Below the pieces are notes generated by a model. The model did no database searches and was not told the origin of the DNA. It worked only from the letters and a program-made list of their open reading frames with translations. This document shows positions 50,647 to 59,576 of a stretch of DNA of 64,000 nt, piece after piece. Positions within the stretch are counted from its first letter, which is position 1, and every line of letters begins with the position of its first letter. The position numbers were made by a program, and so were the translations under genes. The DNA comes from Roseomonas gilardii subsp. gilardii (lineage in GTDB: Bacteria; Pseudomonadota; Alphaproteobacteria; Acetobacterales; Acetobacteraceae): assembly GCF_023078375.1 (NCBI RefSeq), contig NZ_CP095554.1, positions 682,001 to 746,000 on the forward strand. The letters run 5' to 3'.

Positions 50647-51594
50647 TCAGACATCCGGCATTCCGAGGAGCACGGCGCGGCGGGCCATGGCGAGGGCGCC
50701 GGCACGGGAGCGGGCAGCGCCGATGAAGCGTCGGACGTGGACGAAGACGGCATCGGGCACGCCGGAAGCCTCGGCGAGGTCCTTGTCCTGCAGGCCGGCC
50801 CAGGATTCGGGGAGGGGGAGGCGCTGGGCGAAGGATTTCGGCTCGGGCGGCATGGTGTCCACCATCCAGTTGCCGTTGTTCACCGGATAGATGGCGTAGA
50901 GCACCGGCAGGTCATGCTGGAAGACGGCGCTCTTCCAGGGCATGCGGCGACTGAGTTCCAGGATGCGCCGGTCGGCCGAGGCGGTGTGCGCCGCCACGAC
51001 CTGGGCATCGGCGACCAGGCGCGCGCGCTGGGCCTCCACCCGGCGGCGCAGCACCGCCTCGACCAGGGCGACGGCCTCCAGGAAGGCGGCGTCCTCGGCG
51101 GCCTGATCCTCCGCACCCGGCGCGTCCCAGGCCAGGTTGCAGTCGCCGACCAGGCTGGCGAGATCCATGCTGCCGCGCGAGGTGGCGACGCCGTTGTCCA
51201 CCTCGTCGATGAAGCGGACCATGGAGGCGTCGAGGTCCGCCGCGATGGCCGTGGCGAAACCGGCATCCTCCGGCCGCAGCAGGGCGCGCACCGCCGCTTC
51301 CCCATGCGTCTGCCAGACCAGCCCGGCGGAGCTGAAGGGTGTGCCGTCCGGGCGCGTCGGGGCACCGCGCTGGTGGTGGTCGAAGCGCTGCGTCGCCACG
51401 TCATGGACCAGCCCCACATCCCAGACCACATCGCCGCCGGTGATGCGATCGGCGTCGCGGGTGCGCAGCAGGACATGGTCCCGCCCAGGGGCATGCAACC
51501 CCAGGGCGAGGCGCAGCGCGACATAGGCGAAGGCCTCGTCGCAATGGAAGCTGCCGCTATGGGTGACGAGGAGGGGGAGGCGGGGTTCGGACAT
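50647..51594 (-). CDS. MYG1-family (UPF0160) DHH-like phosphoesterase
   Basis: A 315-aa protein. The MYG1 pattern is LVTHSGSFHCDEAFAYVALR at the N-terminus (metal His/Asp), VWDVGLVHDVATQRFDHHQR with the DHH-like FDHH, DEVDNGVA, and PVNNGNWMVDTMPPEPKSFAQRLPLPESW toward the end. Eukaryotic MYG1 is a 3'-5' RNA exonuclease; the bacterial role is less clear. The ATG at 51594 opens directly with the conserved strand; an upstream in-frame start at 51654 adds a basic, non-conserved tail. Confidence 0.9.
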   Translation of the reverse strand: MSEPRLPLLVTHSGSFHCDEAFAYVALRLALGLHAPGRDHVLLRTRDADRITGGDVVWDVGLVHDVATQRFDHHQRGAPTRPDGTPFSSAGLVWQTHGEAAVRALLRPEDAGFATAIAADLDASMVRFIDEVDNGVATSRGSMDLASLVGDCNLAWDAPGAEDQAAEDAAFLEAVALVEAVLRRRVEAQRARLVADAQVVAAHTASADRRILELSRRMPWKSAVFQHDLPVLYAIYPVNNGNWMVDTMPPEPKSFAQRLPLPESWAGLQDKDLAEASGVPDAVFVHVRRFIGAARSRAGALAMARRAVLLGMPDV

Positions 51595-51944
51595 GCGGGC
51601 TCTGTAGCCGCCCTGGATCAGCCGCGGCAGGGGTCGATCCGTCTTTCCGGCCATGCCGGGGAAACGCCCTGCGGACCGCTTCGGGATGGGGTCCTGCCGC
51701 CACGGCGTGTCCTGGGCTCACCAGCCGGAAGCCCTGGAATGGGTCCGGGCGGCCCTCCACCGGCATGTCGCGGGAAAGTGACGGCGGTCCGAAACAGGCC
51801 GCGTGCCGTTTTCCCAGAGCTTCTCTCGATTCTTTCGCAAATGTACGAAATTTGTTAAAAAATCTGGATATTGATCTGCATGAGAGGCGGTTTATAGCAT
51901 CAGGCACAGTCCTGCGTCAAAAAATTCAACCAGGGGTTGCCAGA
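51595..51944 (+). promoter_or_regulatory. intergenic region upstream of the dioxygenase-like gene
   Basis: A 350-nt region between two divergent genes, with no gene. Its last 130 nt are strikingly AT-rich for this genome (AAATTTGTTAAAAAATCTGG, then CGTCAAAAAATTCAACC). It contains the inverted repeat TTTCG-N8-CGAAA at 51833-51850 and a sigma-70-like pair TTGATC (51871-51876) and TATAGC (51893-51898), 16 nt apart. The palindrome upstream of this promoter is a candidate activator or repressor site. Confidence 0.45.
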
Positions 51945-53021
51945 ATGGGTTTCGTCCAGAGCCCTAGCCATGCCTTCCCGAATCCAGCCGCCAACCCTGT
52001 TTCCATCGGCGCAGCACAGTCCCGGCTTTCCCGCCCCTGGGGTCACAGCCGGTTCCGCCGGTGGCTAGGCAAGGGCTGGCAGCACGGCCTCAGCCTGCCC
52101 TCCGGCCTCGCCGCCCGTGCCCTGCGCCTGCCCTGGCCCGACCGCTTCGTGGAGGGGGCGCTGGCCAGGGCACGGACCGCCCATCTGCCTTATCTTCCCA
52201 CGCTGACCGCGCCGGATGCGGCCCTCCTCCGGAGCCTGCTGCGGGACGGCGTCTGTGTCACCTCGCTGGAGGAGCTGGGGCTGCCGGGCACGGCGGCGAT
52301 GCTGGCCAGCGCCACATCCCTGACCGAACGGCTCGCGGCACGGCGCCACCATCCCGACCACGCGCATCGCCACACCATCACCGCCACGGCGCAGGATCTG
52401 CTGGACTTCCCGGCGATCCTGGAATGGGGGCTTGGCACGCGGCTACTGGACCTGGTGGAGAACTATCTGGGCCTTCCCGTGGCCTATGATGGGCCGGACC
52501 ACTTCTACAGCCCCGCCGATGGGCGCGAGGCCGGGCCGCGCATCTGGCACCGCGACCGCGAGGACCGGCGCATGCTGAAGATCGCCGTCTATATCAGCGA
52601 TGTCGGCCCCCAGGATGGCCCCTTCGAGATCGTCCGCCCCTGTTTCCGCGACGCCCTGGGCGGGCCTGGGCAGGCCGCCCTCCTGCCTCAGGCGGAGCTG
52701 GAGCGCCGGATCGGCCCGGGGAACATGGAAAAGGCGATCCGCACCTGCACCGGCCGCCGTGGCACGGTGGTGATCGCGGAGACGGCGGAGAACTATCATC
52801 GCGGCCGGCCGCCGGTGCGTGGCGACCGTTCGGCCCTCTATTACGGCTACTTCTCCCGCGTCACGCCGACGCCCTTCTTCTGCGAGCGCTCGCCGCTCAG
52901 CCGTGGGCAGATCGCGCGGATCGCCGCCGGCCTGCCGGAGCGCCAGCACGATGCGCTGCTCTGGCGCCGTTTCCTGCCTGCCTGGAAGCGGATCGTTCCG
53001 ACCAACCGCCTGCGGGTCTGA
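51945..53021 (+). CDS. phytanoyl-CoA-dioxygenase-like Fe(II)/2-oxoglutarate oxygenase
   Basis: A 358-aa protein. A poorly conserved N-terminal third is followed by a jelly-roll core. The iron ligands are HxD in IWHRDREDRRMLKIAVYISD (about residue 205) and a distal His in ENYHRGRPPVRGDRSALYYG with the 2-oxoglutarate Arg (about residues 285-300). VGPQDGPFEIVRPCFR lies between. The substrate is unknown; bacterial homologues hydroxylate small metabolites or act in envelope or secondary metabolism. ATG at 51945 is chosen over the longer frame, which would run through the AT-rich promoter region. Confidence 0.75.
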   Translation: MGFVQSPSHAFPNPAANPVSIGAAQSRLSRPWGHSRFRRWLGKGWQHGLSLPSGLAARALRLPWPDRFVEGALARARTAHLPYLPTLTAPDAALLRSLLRDGVCVTSLEELGLPGTAAMLASATSLTERLAARRHHPDHAHRHTITATAQDLLDFPAILEWGLGTRLLDLVENYLGLPVAYDGPDHFYSPADGREAGPRIWHRDREDRRMLKIAVYISDVGPQDGPFEIVRPCFRDALGGPGQAALLPQAELERRIGPGNMEKAIRTCTGRRGTVVIAETAENYHRGRPPVRGDRSALYYGYFSRVTPTPFFCERSPLSRGQIARIAAGLPERQHDALLWRRFLPAWKRIVPTNRLRV

Positions 53022-53056
53022 GTTCGCGGGGGGCCGTGAAGATTAAAATCTGTACA

Positions 53057-53080
53057 TGATAATGAATTGCATTCTTATCA
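53057..53080 (+). promoter_or_regulatory. Fur-box-like operator of the efe operon
   Basis: A 24-bp near-palindrome with TGATAATGAAT on the left and TTCTTATCA on the right, 122 nt upstream of the iron-permease ATG. It resembles the Fur consensus (GATAATGATAATCATTATC) in the outer seven bases of each half. An iron-responsive regulator (Fur, or the alphaproteobacterial Irr/RirA equivalents) is expected for Efe-type uptake genes, so position and sequence agree. Confidence 0.65.
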
Positions 53081-53201
53081 TGGCATAATCCGGCGACACC
53101 GAGCCTGGCAGGTCACGCCTTCCCATGCTTCCCCCTGCCTCTGCGAGGCCTCTGCCTCGCAGAGGCGCCGATTCCATTTTGCCGGGTCCGACCACACGAC
53201 C

Positions 53202-55079
53202 ATGCTTGTTCCGTTCCTCATCATGTTCCGGGAAGGGCTGGAAGCCGCCCTGATCATCGGCCTCATCGCCGGCTATCTCGGCCGCACCGGGCGCCGGGAG
53301 TGGCTGCCCCTGGTCTGGCTGGGGATCGGAGCCGGCGTGCTGGTCAGCCTCGGGGCCGGCCTTGCCCTGGAACTGCTGAGCACCGAATTCCCGCAGCGCG
53401 GGCAGGAGATCTTCGAAGCCGTGGTGGGGCTGGCCGCCGTCGGCATGCTCACTGCCATGGTCTTCTGGATGAAGCGGGCCGCCCGGTCGGTGAAGGCGGA
53501 GATGCAGGACCGCATCGATACCGCGCTGATGGGGGAGAGGCGGGGCCTCGCGCTTCTGGCCATGGTCTTTCTGGCGGTGGCGCGGGAGGGGCTGGAGGCG
53601 GCGGTCTTCCTGCTCGCCGTCATGCGGCAGAGCCCGGGACTGGCCGCGCCCATCGGCGCCCTGGCCGGGCTGCTGCTTGCCGTCGTGGTGGGCGCCGCCA
53701 TCACCTGGGGCGGGCTGCGGCTGGACCTGCGGCGCTTCTTCCGGTGGAGCGGCGTGCTGATCCTGCTGGTGGCGGCCGGACTCCTGGCGGGGTCGCTGCG
53801 CGCGCTGCACGAGGCCGGGCTGTGGAACGGGCTCCAGGCCACGGTCTTCGACCTTAGCGATATCCTGCCCGCCGATGGCGTCGCGGGATCGGTGCTGGCG
53901 GGGATTTTCGGCTACAGCGATCGCCCGGCCCTGGGGGAGGTGCTGGTCTATCTGGCCTTCCTCGCCATCACCCTGCCGCTCTTCCTGCGGCCGGTCCCTG
54001 CTGGCGCCGCCCCTGCTGCCCCCGCCTTGGCCTCGCCGGGGCGGCAGAAGGTGACGGCGGGCGAAGCGCCGGCGCCGCCTCGCCTCCGGCCCGCGCTGGG
54101 CCTCCTGGCCCTGCTGGTCCTGGCGGTGCTGGGCCTGGGTGCCACCGCGCTGCGGCTGGAGCGCCGCGAGGCCGGCGCAGGGGAGGCGAGCAGCGTCACC
54201 GTGGCCATCACGGAGCGGGGCTGTGACCCCGGCGAACTCACCGTGCCCGCCGGGCGCACCGTCTTCCGGATCGTCAACCGCAGCGAACGCGTTCTGGAAT
54301 GGGAGATCCTGGATGGCGTGATGGTGCTGGAGGAGCGGGAGAACATCGCCCCTGGCCTGACCCAGGGCCTGACGGCCCGTCTGGAGCCCGGCACCTATGC
54401 CATCACCTGCGGCCGCATCAGCAATCCACGTGGCAGGCTGACCGTCCTGCCGGCTGCTGCCGCCACGCCCTGGCGCCCGGAGCCGCGCGACCTGCTGGCC
54501 CCCATGGCCGAGTACAAGGTCCATGTCACCCTCCAGGCCATGACCCTGAAGGAAGCCGTGGAGGATCTGGACGATGCTCTGGAGAAGGGCGACGCGGCTC
54601 AGGCCATGCGTCTCCTCGCCGAGGCAGGCCAGGCCCGCGACCAGATCCTGCCCGCCCTCCAGCTCCTGCCCGGGGCCGGGACGGATCTGGCCTCGGTGAC
54701 GGATGGCCTCGCCCGCCTGTCGGCCCTGATACCGGATGCCGGATCGGGCCATGGCGCTGTCCCACGTGAAACATTGGCGCGCCTGCGGTCGGACAGCGAA
54801 GGGCTGGCCGACCGGATCAGCGAGGCCCGGATCACTCCCGCGGCCATGGCGGAGGGAGCGTCACGGCTGTTGCAGGAGAAGGAACCCGCCACGCCCGCCA
54901 TGCTGGATGGCGTCGGGCGCGTCGTCTCCCTGCTGCGGCCGCTTGGCACCCGCCTGGACCCGGAGCTCCAGTCCCGGCTCGACCGCTCGCTCAAGGCGGC
55001 GGGAGAAGGGGACAGGAGCGCCTTTCCCGTCCTGGCCGCGGATCTCGACAGGCTGGGCCGGCAACTGGAGGCCAACTAG
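53202..55079 (+). CDS. efeU: FTR1/EfeU iron permease fused to cupredoxin and EfeO-like helical segment
   Basis: A 625-aa protein in three parts. Residues 1-265 are an FTR1 permease with seven helices and both iron motifs, FREGLEAALIIG (about 9) and VAREGLEAAVFLL (about 130). After a Pro-Ala linker and an extra helix (LGLLALLVLAVLGLGATALR), residues about 325-430 form an EfeO-type cupredoxin barrel (VTVAITERGCDPGELTVPAG; AGRTVFRIVNRSERVLEWEI; YAITCGRISNPRG). The last 190 residues begin LLAPMAEYKVHV, closely like the [12 protein letters not shown] that opens the imelysin domain of EfeO two genes downstream, but lack the HxxE motif. The ATG at 53202 opens with the first helix. It imports iron with EfeB and EfeO. 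Confidence 0.88.
   Translation: MLVPFLIMFREGLEAALIIGLIAGYLGRTGRREWLPLVWLGIGAGVLVSLGAGLALELLSTEFPQRGQEIFEAVVGLAAVGMLTAMVFWMKRAARSVKAEMQDRIDTALMGERRGLALLAMVFLAVAREGLEAAVFLLAVMRQSPGLAAPIGALAGLLLAVVVGAAITWGGLRLDLRRFFRWSGVLILLVAAGLLAGSLRALHEAGLWNGLQATVFDLSDILPADGVAGSVLAGIFGYSDRPALGEVLVYLAFLAITLPLFLRPVPAGAAPAAPALASPGRQKVTAGEAPAPPRLRPALGLLALLVLAVLGLGATALRLERREAGAGEASSVTVAITERGCDPGELTVPAGRTVFRIVNRSERVLEWEILDGVMVLEERENIAPGLTQGLTARLEPGTYAITCGRISNPRGRLTVLPAAAATPWRPEPRDLLAPMAEYKVHVTLQAMTLKEAVEDLDDALEKGDAAQAMRLLAEAGQARDQILPALQLLPGAGTDLASVTDGLARLSALIPDAGSGHGAVPRETLARLRSDSEGLADRISEARITPAAMAEGASRLLQEKEPATPAMLDGVGRVVSLLRPLGTRLDPELQSRLDRSLKAAGEGDRSAFPVLAADLDRLGRQLEAN
54758..54773. promoter_or_regulatory. parS-like ParB-binding site inside efeU
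   Basis: The 16-mer TGTCCCACGTGAAACA matches the universal parS consensus TGTTTCACGTGAAACA at 14 of 16 positions, with a perfect right half. It lies in the coding region of the iron permease, about 7.6 kb from the proposed origin, within the distance range usual for chromosomal parS sites. No parA or parB gene is in the window. Confidence 0.6.
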
Positions 55080-55112
55080 CATGCCCTTCCACGCAGGCCG
55101 GGCGGAACCGGC

Positions 55113-56372
55113 ATGACACGGAATTCCTGCCCCTTCGCCGCCGGGCGGCGCGGCCTGCTGCTGGGCCTGGCGGGCGGCGCCGGCCTCGCGACCACGGCCG
55201 CGGCGGCGCCCCTGATGCAGGAGCCGCCGGGACGCGATGCGGCCGAGGCGCGGCAGGCCATCGCCTTCCACGGCCCGAACCAGCCGGGCATCCTCAACCC
55301 GCCGCCCGCCGCCGGCATGGTCGCTGCCTTCGATGTCCTGGCGACCGACCGGGCGGGGCTGGACCGGCTCTTCCGCCTGCTGACCGGGCGGATCGCCTTC
55401 CTGATGGCCGGGGGCACACCGCCGGAGGCCGATCCGCGCTTCCCGCCGGCGGATTCCGGCATCCTCGGGCCGGTGATCGTCCCGGACGGGCTGACTGTTA
55501 CCGTGGCGGTGGGGGCCTCGCTCTTCGATGGGCGCTATGGCCTCGCCGCGCTGAAGCCCGCCCATCTCGAAACGATGCGCCGCTTTCCCAATGACGCGCT
55601 GGAACGCGACTGGTGCCATGGCGACCTGCTGCTGCAGTTCTGCGCCAATACCCCCCAGAGCACGATCCACGCGCTGCGCGACATCATCAAGGTCACGCCG
55701 GACCTGCTGCGCCTGCGCTGGAGGCTCGACGGCACGCTGCCGCCCGCCGCCGATGGCAAGGCCACCCGCCAGACGCCCCGCAACCTGCTGGGCTTCAAGG
55801 ACGGCATCGCCAATCTCGACCCTACCGACGCGGGGCTGATGGAGCGTCATGTCTGGGTGGGGGCGGAGGATGGTGAACCCGCCTGGGCCCGGGGCGGCAG
55901 CTACCAGGTGGTGCGGATCATCCGGAACTTCGTGGAACGCTGGGACCGCACCCCGCTCCAGGAGCAGCAGCAGATCTTCGGCCGCGACAAGCGGGAGGGC
56001 GCGCCGCTCGGCATGGAGCGGGAGCACGACATCCCCGACTACGCCGCCGATCCCGAGGGGCAGCGCATCCCCCTCGATGCCCATATCCGGCTGGCCAATC
56101 CCCGCACCCCGGACACGGCGGACAGCCTGATCCTGCGGCGGCCCTTCAACTACGACCGCGGGGTCACGCGCGCCGGGCAGCTCGACATGGGGCTGCTCTT
56201 CATCTGCTTCCAGCGCAACCTCCGGCGCGGCTTCATCGCCGTGCAGGAGCGCCTGAACGGCGAGCCGCTGGAGGAGTACATCAAGCCCACCGGCGGCGGG
56301 TACTTCTTCGCCCTGCCCGGCGTGCCGGCCCCCGGTCGGTATCTCGGCCAGGGGCTGATCGAAGCCGCCTGA
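55113..56372 (+). CDS. efeB: DyP-type heme peroxidase EfeB
   Basis: A 419-aa exported protein. A twin-arginine leader ([20 protein letters not shown]) is followed by the two ferredoxin-like halves of a DyP peroxidase. The distal GxxDG motif is [12 protein letters not shown] (about residue 228), and the proximal heme His is expected in [28 protein letters not shown] and [16 protein letters not shown] match EfeB/YcdB. EfeB oxidises ferrous iron or processes heme iron for EfeU. It starts 33 nt after the permease gene. Confidence 0.92.
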   Translation: MTRNSCPFAAGRRGLLLGLAGGAGLATTAAAAPLMQEPPGRDAAEARQAIAFHGPNQPGILNPPPAAGMVAAFDVLATDRAGLDRLFRLLTGRIAFLMAGGTPPEADPRFPPADSGILGPVIVPDGLTVTVAVGASLFDGRYGLAALKPAHLETMRRFPNDALERDWCHGDLLLQFCANTPQSTIHALRDIIKVTPDLLRLRWRLDGTLPPAADGKATRQTPRNLLGFKDGIANLDPTDAGLMERHVWVGAEDGEPAWARGGSYQVVRIIRNFVERWDRTPLQEQQQIFGRDKREGAPLGMEREHDIPDYAADPEGQRIPLDAHIRLANPRTPDTADSLILRRPFNYDRGVTRAGQLDMGLLFICFQRNLRRGFIAVQERLNGEPLEEYIKPTGGGYFFALPGVPAPGRYLGQGLIEAA

Positions 56373-56414
56373 CGCCCCCATCCCTCCTTCATCCAGCACG
56401 AGGACGCCAGACCC

Positions 56415-57278
56415 ATGCCAACCATCGCCGACCTCACCCGGCGCCGCCTTCTCGCCACGGCCACGGCGCTGGCGCTTCCCCTGGCCATGCCCGGCCTGAC
56501 ACGCTTCGCACAGGCGGCGGCACCGGCCTCGCCGCTCGACCTCGCCGAGCCGATCGCGCAGTACAAGATCTATGTGCTGGGCGAGGTCCGGCAGCTCGTG
56601 CGGCAGACGCGCAGCTTCACCGATGCGATCAAGGCCGGCGACCTCGCCAAGGCCCGAGCCCTCTATGCGCCGACGCGGGTGCATTACGAGCGCATCGAGC
56701 CGATCGCGGAGCTTTTCGACGATCTCGACAAGAGCATCGATTCCCGCGCCGACGACCATGACGAAGGCGAGAAGGACGCGGGCTTCACCGGCTTCCACCG
56801 CCTGGAATACGGGCTCTTCGCGAAGAACTCGACCGAGGGCCTCGCCCCCATCGCCGACAAGCTGCTCGCCGATGTGCAGGAGCTGGAGACCCGCATCCGT
56901 GGCCTGACCACCCCGCCGGAGAAGGTGGTGGGCGGCGCCGCGACGCTGATCGAGGAAGTGGCCGCGACCAAGATTTCCGGCGAAGAGGACCGCTACAGCG
57001 GCACCGATCTCTGGGACTTCAACGCCAATGTCGAAGGCGCCCGCAAGATCGTGGAACTACTGACGCCCCAGTTGAAGAAGGCCGACCCCGCCCTGCTGTC
57101 CAAGGTCGATGCCAACTTCAGGCAGGTGGAAGCCATCCTGGCCAAGTACCGCACCAAGGATGGCGGCTTCGAGAACTACGAGAAGCTCACCCCCGCCGAC
57201 CGCAACGCCCTCCAGGCCCCCATCACCACCCTGGCCGAGGACCTCTCCCGCCTTCGCGGTACGCTCGGTCTGGGGTGA
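56415..57278 (+). CDS. efeO: EfeO-like imelysin (M75) iron-binding protein, without cupredoxin domain
   Basis: A 287-aa protein with a twin-arginine leader ([20 protein letters not shown]) and a single M75 helical domain: [40 protein letters not shown] and [14 protein letters not shown] with the HxxE metal motif, plus [19 protein letters not shown]. Classical EfeO has an N-terminal cupredoxin domain; here that domain is attached to the permease instead. It binds iron in the periplasm for EfeU. It is the last gene of the operon and is followed by a dense hairpin array. Confidence 0.9.
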   Translation: MPTIADLTRRRLLATATALALPLAMPGLTRFAQAAAPASPLDLAEPIAQYKIYVLGEVRQLVRQTRSFTDAIKAGDLAKARALYAPTRVHYERIEPIAELFDDLDKSIDSRADDHDEGEKDAGFTGFHRLEYGLFAKNSTEGLAPIADKLLADVQELETRIRGLTTPPEKVVGGAATLIEEVAATKISGEEDRYSGTDLWDFNANVEGARKIVELLTPQLKKADPALLSKVDANFRQVEAILAKYRTKDGGFENYEKLTPADRNALQAPITTLAEDLSRLRGTLGLG

Positions 57279-57289
57279 TCAGGCCGGGG

Positions 57290-57496
57290 CCAGAGGGGCT
57301 CTGCCCCTCTGGACACCCCGCCAAGGGACGTTAGTCCCTTGGAACCCTATGAGCGCTCCGCGAGGAGGGGGTGATGGCCGCCGTCGTACCAATGGCGACC
57401 GGCATCCCGATCCCCCTCCTCGCGGAGCGCTCATGGCGGGGTCTCGGGGGGATACTATCCCCCTGAGCGGAGGGTCCGGGAGGCAGAGCCTCCCGG
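57290..57496. repeat. hairpin array with a 23-bp perfect inverted repeat
   Basis: Five nested or successive inverted repeats fill the convergent efeO / 2-hydroxyacid-dehydrogenase junction: 57290-57312 (CCAGAGGGG/CCCCTCTGG); 57321-57342 (CCAAGGGAC/GTCCCTTGG); a large pair at 57349-57371 and 57412-57434 (23-bp arms, perfect, beginning ATGAGCGCTCCGCGAGG, 40-nt spacer); 57447-57463 (GGGGGAT/ATCCCCC); and 57476-57496 (CCGGGAGGC/GCCTCCCGG). The first and last could terminate the two genes. It is different in sequence from the dispersed elements but similar in style and position. Confidence 0.85.
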
Positions 57497-57514
57497 TCCA
57501 AAGGCCCGATCAAC

Positions 57515-58507
57515 TCAGCCCGCGACCGCCAGGGCCGGGCGGCGCTGCAGGGCCTCGGGGTTGACGATGACGTCGGCGGGCAGGCGGTTGTTGAAGCAGT
57601 CGAGCACGCTCTGGGCCGCCGACATGGCCATGCGGCGGGTGCCTTCCTGGCTGCTGGCGGCCGTGTGGGGCGAGAAGATGCAGTTCGGCGCGTCCAGCAG
57701 CGCATTGGCGGCCGAGACGGGTTCGTCATAGAGCACGTCGAGGCCGGCCATGGCGACCTGGCCGCTGCGCAGTGCCTCGGCCAGGGCCGCTTCCTCCACC
57801 AGCTTGCCGCGCGCGGCATTGATGAAGAAGGCGCCGCGCTTCATGGCGCCGAGGAAGTCGGCATTCACTAGGCCCCGCGTCTCGGCAGAGGAGGGGCAAT
57901 GCAGCGTGACGATATCCGCCACGGCCAGCCCGGCCTTCAGGTCCACCACCGCCTCGTAGCCCGAGCCACGGATGGTGCCGACGGGGATGAAGGGGTCATA
58001 GACCAGGACATTCAGGCCGAAGGCGGCGCAGAGCCGCGCCACGCGCGTGCCGATGCGGCCGAAGCCCAGGATCAGCACGGTGCGCCCGGCGATGTCATGC
58101 GTCGGCAGTTCCGGCACCACGCCCCAGTTCAGGTCGCGCACCCGGGCATCGTACTGCACCGTGCGGCGGGCGCAGGCGAGCATCAGCATCATCGTGTGCT
58201 CGGCCACGCTGCCGGCATTGGCCTCGGGCGTGATGGTGACCACCACGCCGCGTTCGGTCATGCCGGGGATGTCGATCAGATCGTAGCCCACGCCGTGGCG
58301 GGCCACGATCTTCAGCCCCGGCGCCTGTGCCGCCATGGCGCCATCGACCACGTTGGTGCGGACGATGATGCCGTTGGCGCGCGGCAGCGCCACGTCCATG
58401 GCCTCCTTCGTCAGCTTGTGGACGACCTCCACGGTGACGCCCGGCGCCGCTTCCAGCAGCGCGATGGCATCGTCGTGGATCGGGCGCATGATCAGCACAT
58501 GGGGCAT
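57515..58507 (-). CDS. D-isomer-specific 2-hydroxyacid dehydrogenase
   Basis: A 330-aa protein. The substrate domain has RTNVVDGAMAAQAPGLKIVA and RHGVGYDLIDI. The NAD domain (about residues 100-285) has GFGRIGTRVARLCAAFGLNV. The catalytic triad is Arg in INAARGKLVEEAAL, Glu in VLYDEPVS and His in FSPHTAASSQEG. It resembles 3-phosphoglycerate dehydrogenase-like members without the ACT domain. The substrate is not deducible. It follows the protease gene by 6 nt on the minus strand, so the two are probably co-transcribed. Confidence 0.88.
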   Translation of the reverse strand: MPHVLIMRPIHDDAIALLEAAPGVTVEVVHKLTKEAMDVALPRANGIIVRTNVVDGAMAAQAPGLKIVARHGVGYDLIDIPGMTERGVVVTITPEANAGSVAEHTMMLMLACARRTVQYDARVRDLNWGVVPELPTHDIAGRTVLILGFGRIGTRVARLCAAFGLNVLVYDPFIPVGTIRGSGYEAVVDLKAGLAVADIVTLHCPSSAETRGLVNADFLGAMKRGAFFINAARGKLVEEAALAEALRSGQVAMAGLDVLYDEPVSAANALLDAPNCIFSPHTAASSQEGTRRMAMSAAQSVLDCFNNRLPADVIVNPEALQRRPALAVAG

Positions 58508-58513
58508 CTGGCC

Positions 58514-59542
58514 TCAGCCTTTCTCGCAACGGATGAAGACGGTGGAACGGTTGGCGATCTCGCCCACATCCGCGACGCTGCGGTCGGGGCCGCCCTCGCC
58601 ACGCAGGGGCTCGATGCCGGACGCCTGGAGGAAGGCGGCGGCGCGTTCCCCCTTCACGGCGAAGTTGATGTTCTGCGCGATGTCGCCGGTGCGCTTGGCC
58701 ACGACCTCGGCATTCAGCTTGGAGACCACGACGCCCAGCAGCTCGCCCCGCATGTCGAGCAGCGGGCCGCCGGAATTGCCCGGCTGCACCGGCGCGCTGA
58801 TCTGGAACTGGTTCGGATCGTTGCCCAGGCCGTTCAGCCCGTTGACCTCGCCGCGCGTCAGCTTGGGGTCGGAGGAGAGCAGGCCGGTCAGCGGGAAGCC
58901 ATAGGCGACGACGCCATCCCCCCGCCGCACCGGCTCCGTGCGGAAGCGGATGGGCGGGCCGTCCAGCCCCGGCACGGCGATCAGCGCGAGATCCAGCTTC
59001 GCATCCACCTTGGCCGGCGGCACCGCGGCGAAGCTGCGGCCATCGGGCGCCCGCACCAGCACGCGGTCGCATCCGTTGATGACATGGCGGTTGGTCATCA
59101 CCCGTTCCCGCGCCACCAGGAAGCCGGTGCCGGAGGAAGCCCGCACGCCGGGCTTCGGCTGCGCCTCGGGCGCGGTCGGGGCCGTGGGCCGGGCGAGGGA
59201 CGACAGGATGACGGTGCGGTCGCCGCCGCAGATATCCTGCCCGCGCTGGACCGCTTCCCGGCCGTCGGACGCCACCAGCCGGATGTCGAAGCGGCAGCCC
59301 GCCGTGGCGGCGGGGCGCAGCGTGTAGGCGGCCTCGGGCGCCAGTGGCCCTTTCAGCAGGTTGCCGCCCCAGTCGGCGCGGCCGGACCGCACGGCGAAGA
59401 GCTGCGTGGCCTCCGCCCCGGTGCGGTTGACGATGCGGAAGGGGGCACCGGCCTCGGGGCCCGTCCCGGAGCCCATCTGGGCGGCGGCGGGGGAAAGGAG
59501 AAGGGCCAGTGCCGCCAGGGAAAGGAGCAGGGTGTTGCGCAT
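58514..59542 (-). CDS. exported trypsin-like serine protease (S1C/HtrA-related)
   Basis: A 342-aa protein. A signal peptide (RNTLLLSLAALALLLSPAAA) is followed by about 110 residues of β-rich domain (APFRIVNRTGAEATQLFAVR) and a chymotrypsin fold. The triad is His in VMTNRHVINGC, Asp in AKLDLALIAV and Ser in PVQPGNSGGPLLD. No PDZ domain follows, so it differs from DegP. ATG at 59542 is the signal-peptide start. It is likely a periplasmic protease; the N-terminal module may bind a partner or cell-wall ligand. Confidence 0.87.
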   Translation of the reverse strand: MRNTLLLSLAALALLLSPAAAQMGSGTGPEAGAPFRIVNRTGAEATQLFAVRSGRADWGGNLLKGPLAPEAAYTLRPAATAGCRFDIRLVASDGREAVQRGQDICGGDRTVILSSLARPTAPTAPEAQPKPGVRASSGTGFLVARERVMTNRHVINGCDRVLVRAPDGRSFAAVPPAKVDAKLDLALIAVPGLDGPPIRFRTEPVRRGDGVVAYGFPLTGLLSSDPKLTRGEVNGLNGLGNDPNQFQISAPVQPGNSGGPLLDMRGELLGVVVSKLNAEVVAKRTGDIAQNINFAVKGERAAAFLQASGIEPLRGEGGPDRSVADVGEIANRSTVFIRCEKG

Positions 59543-59576
59543 GGCGGCCAGGGTGTCATCCACGCCGCCGGGGCGG

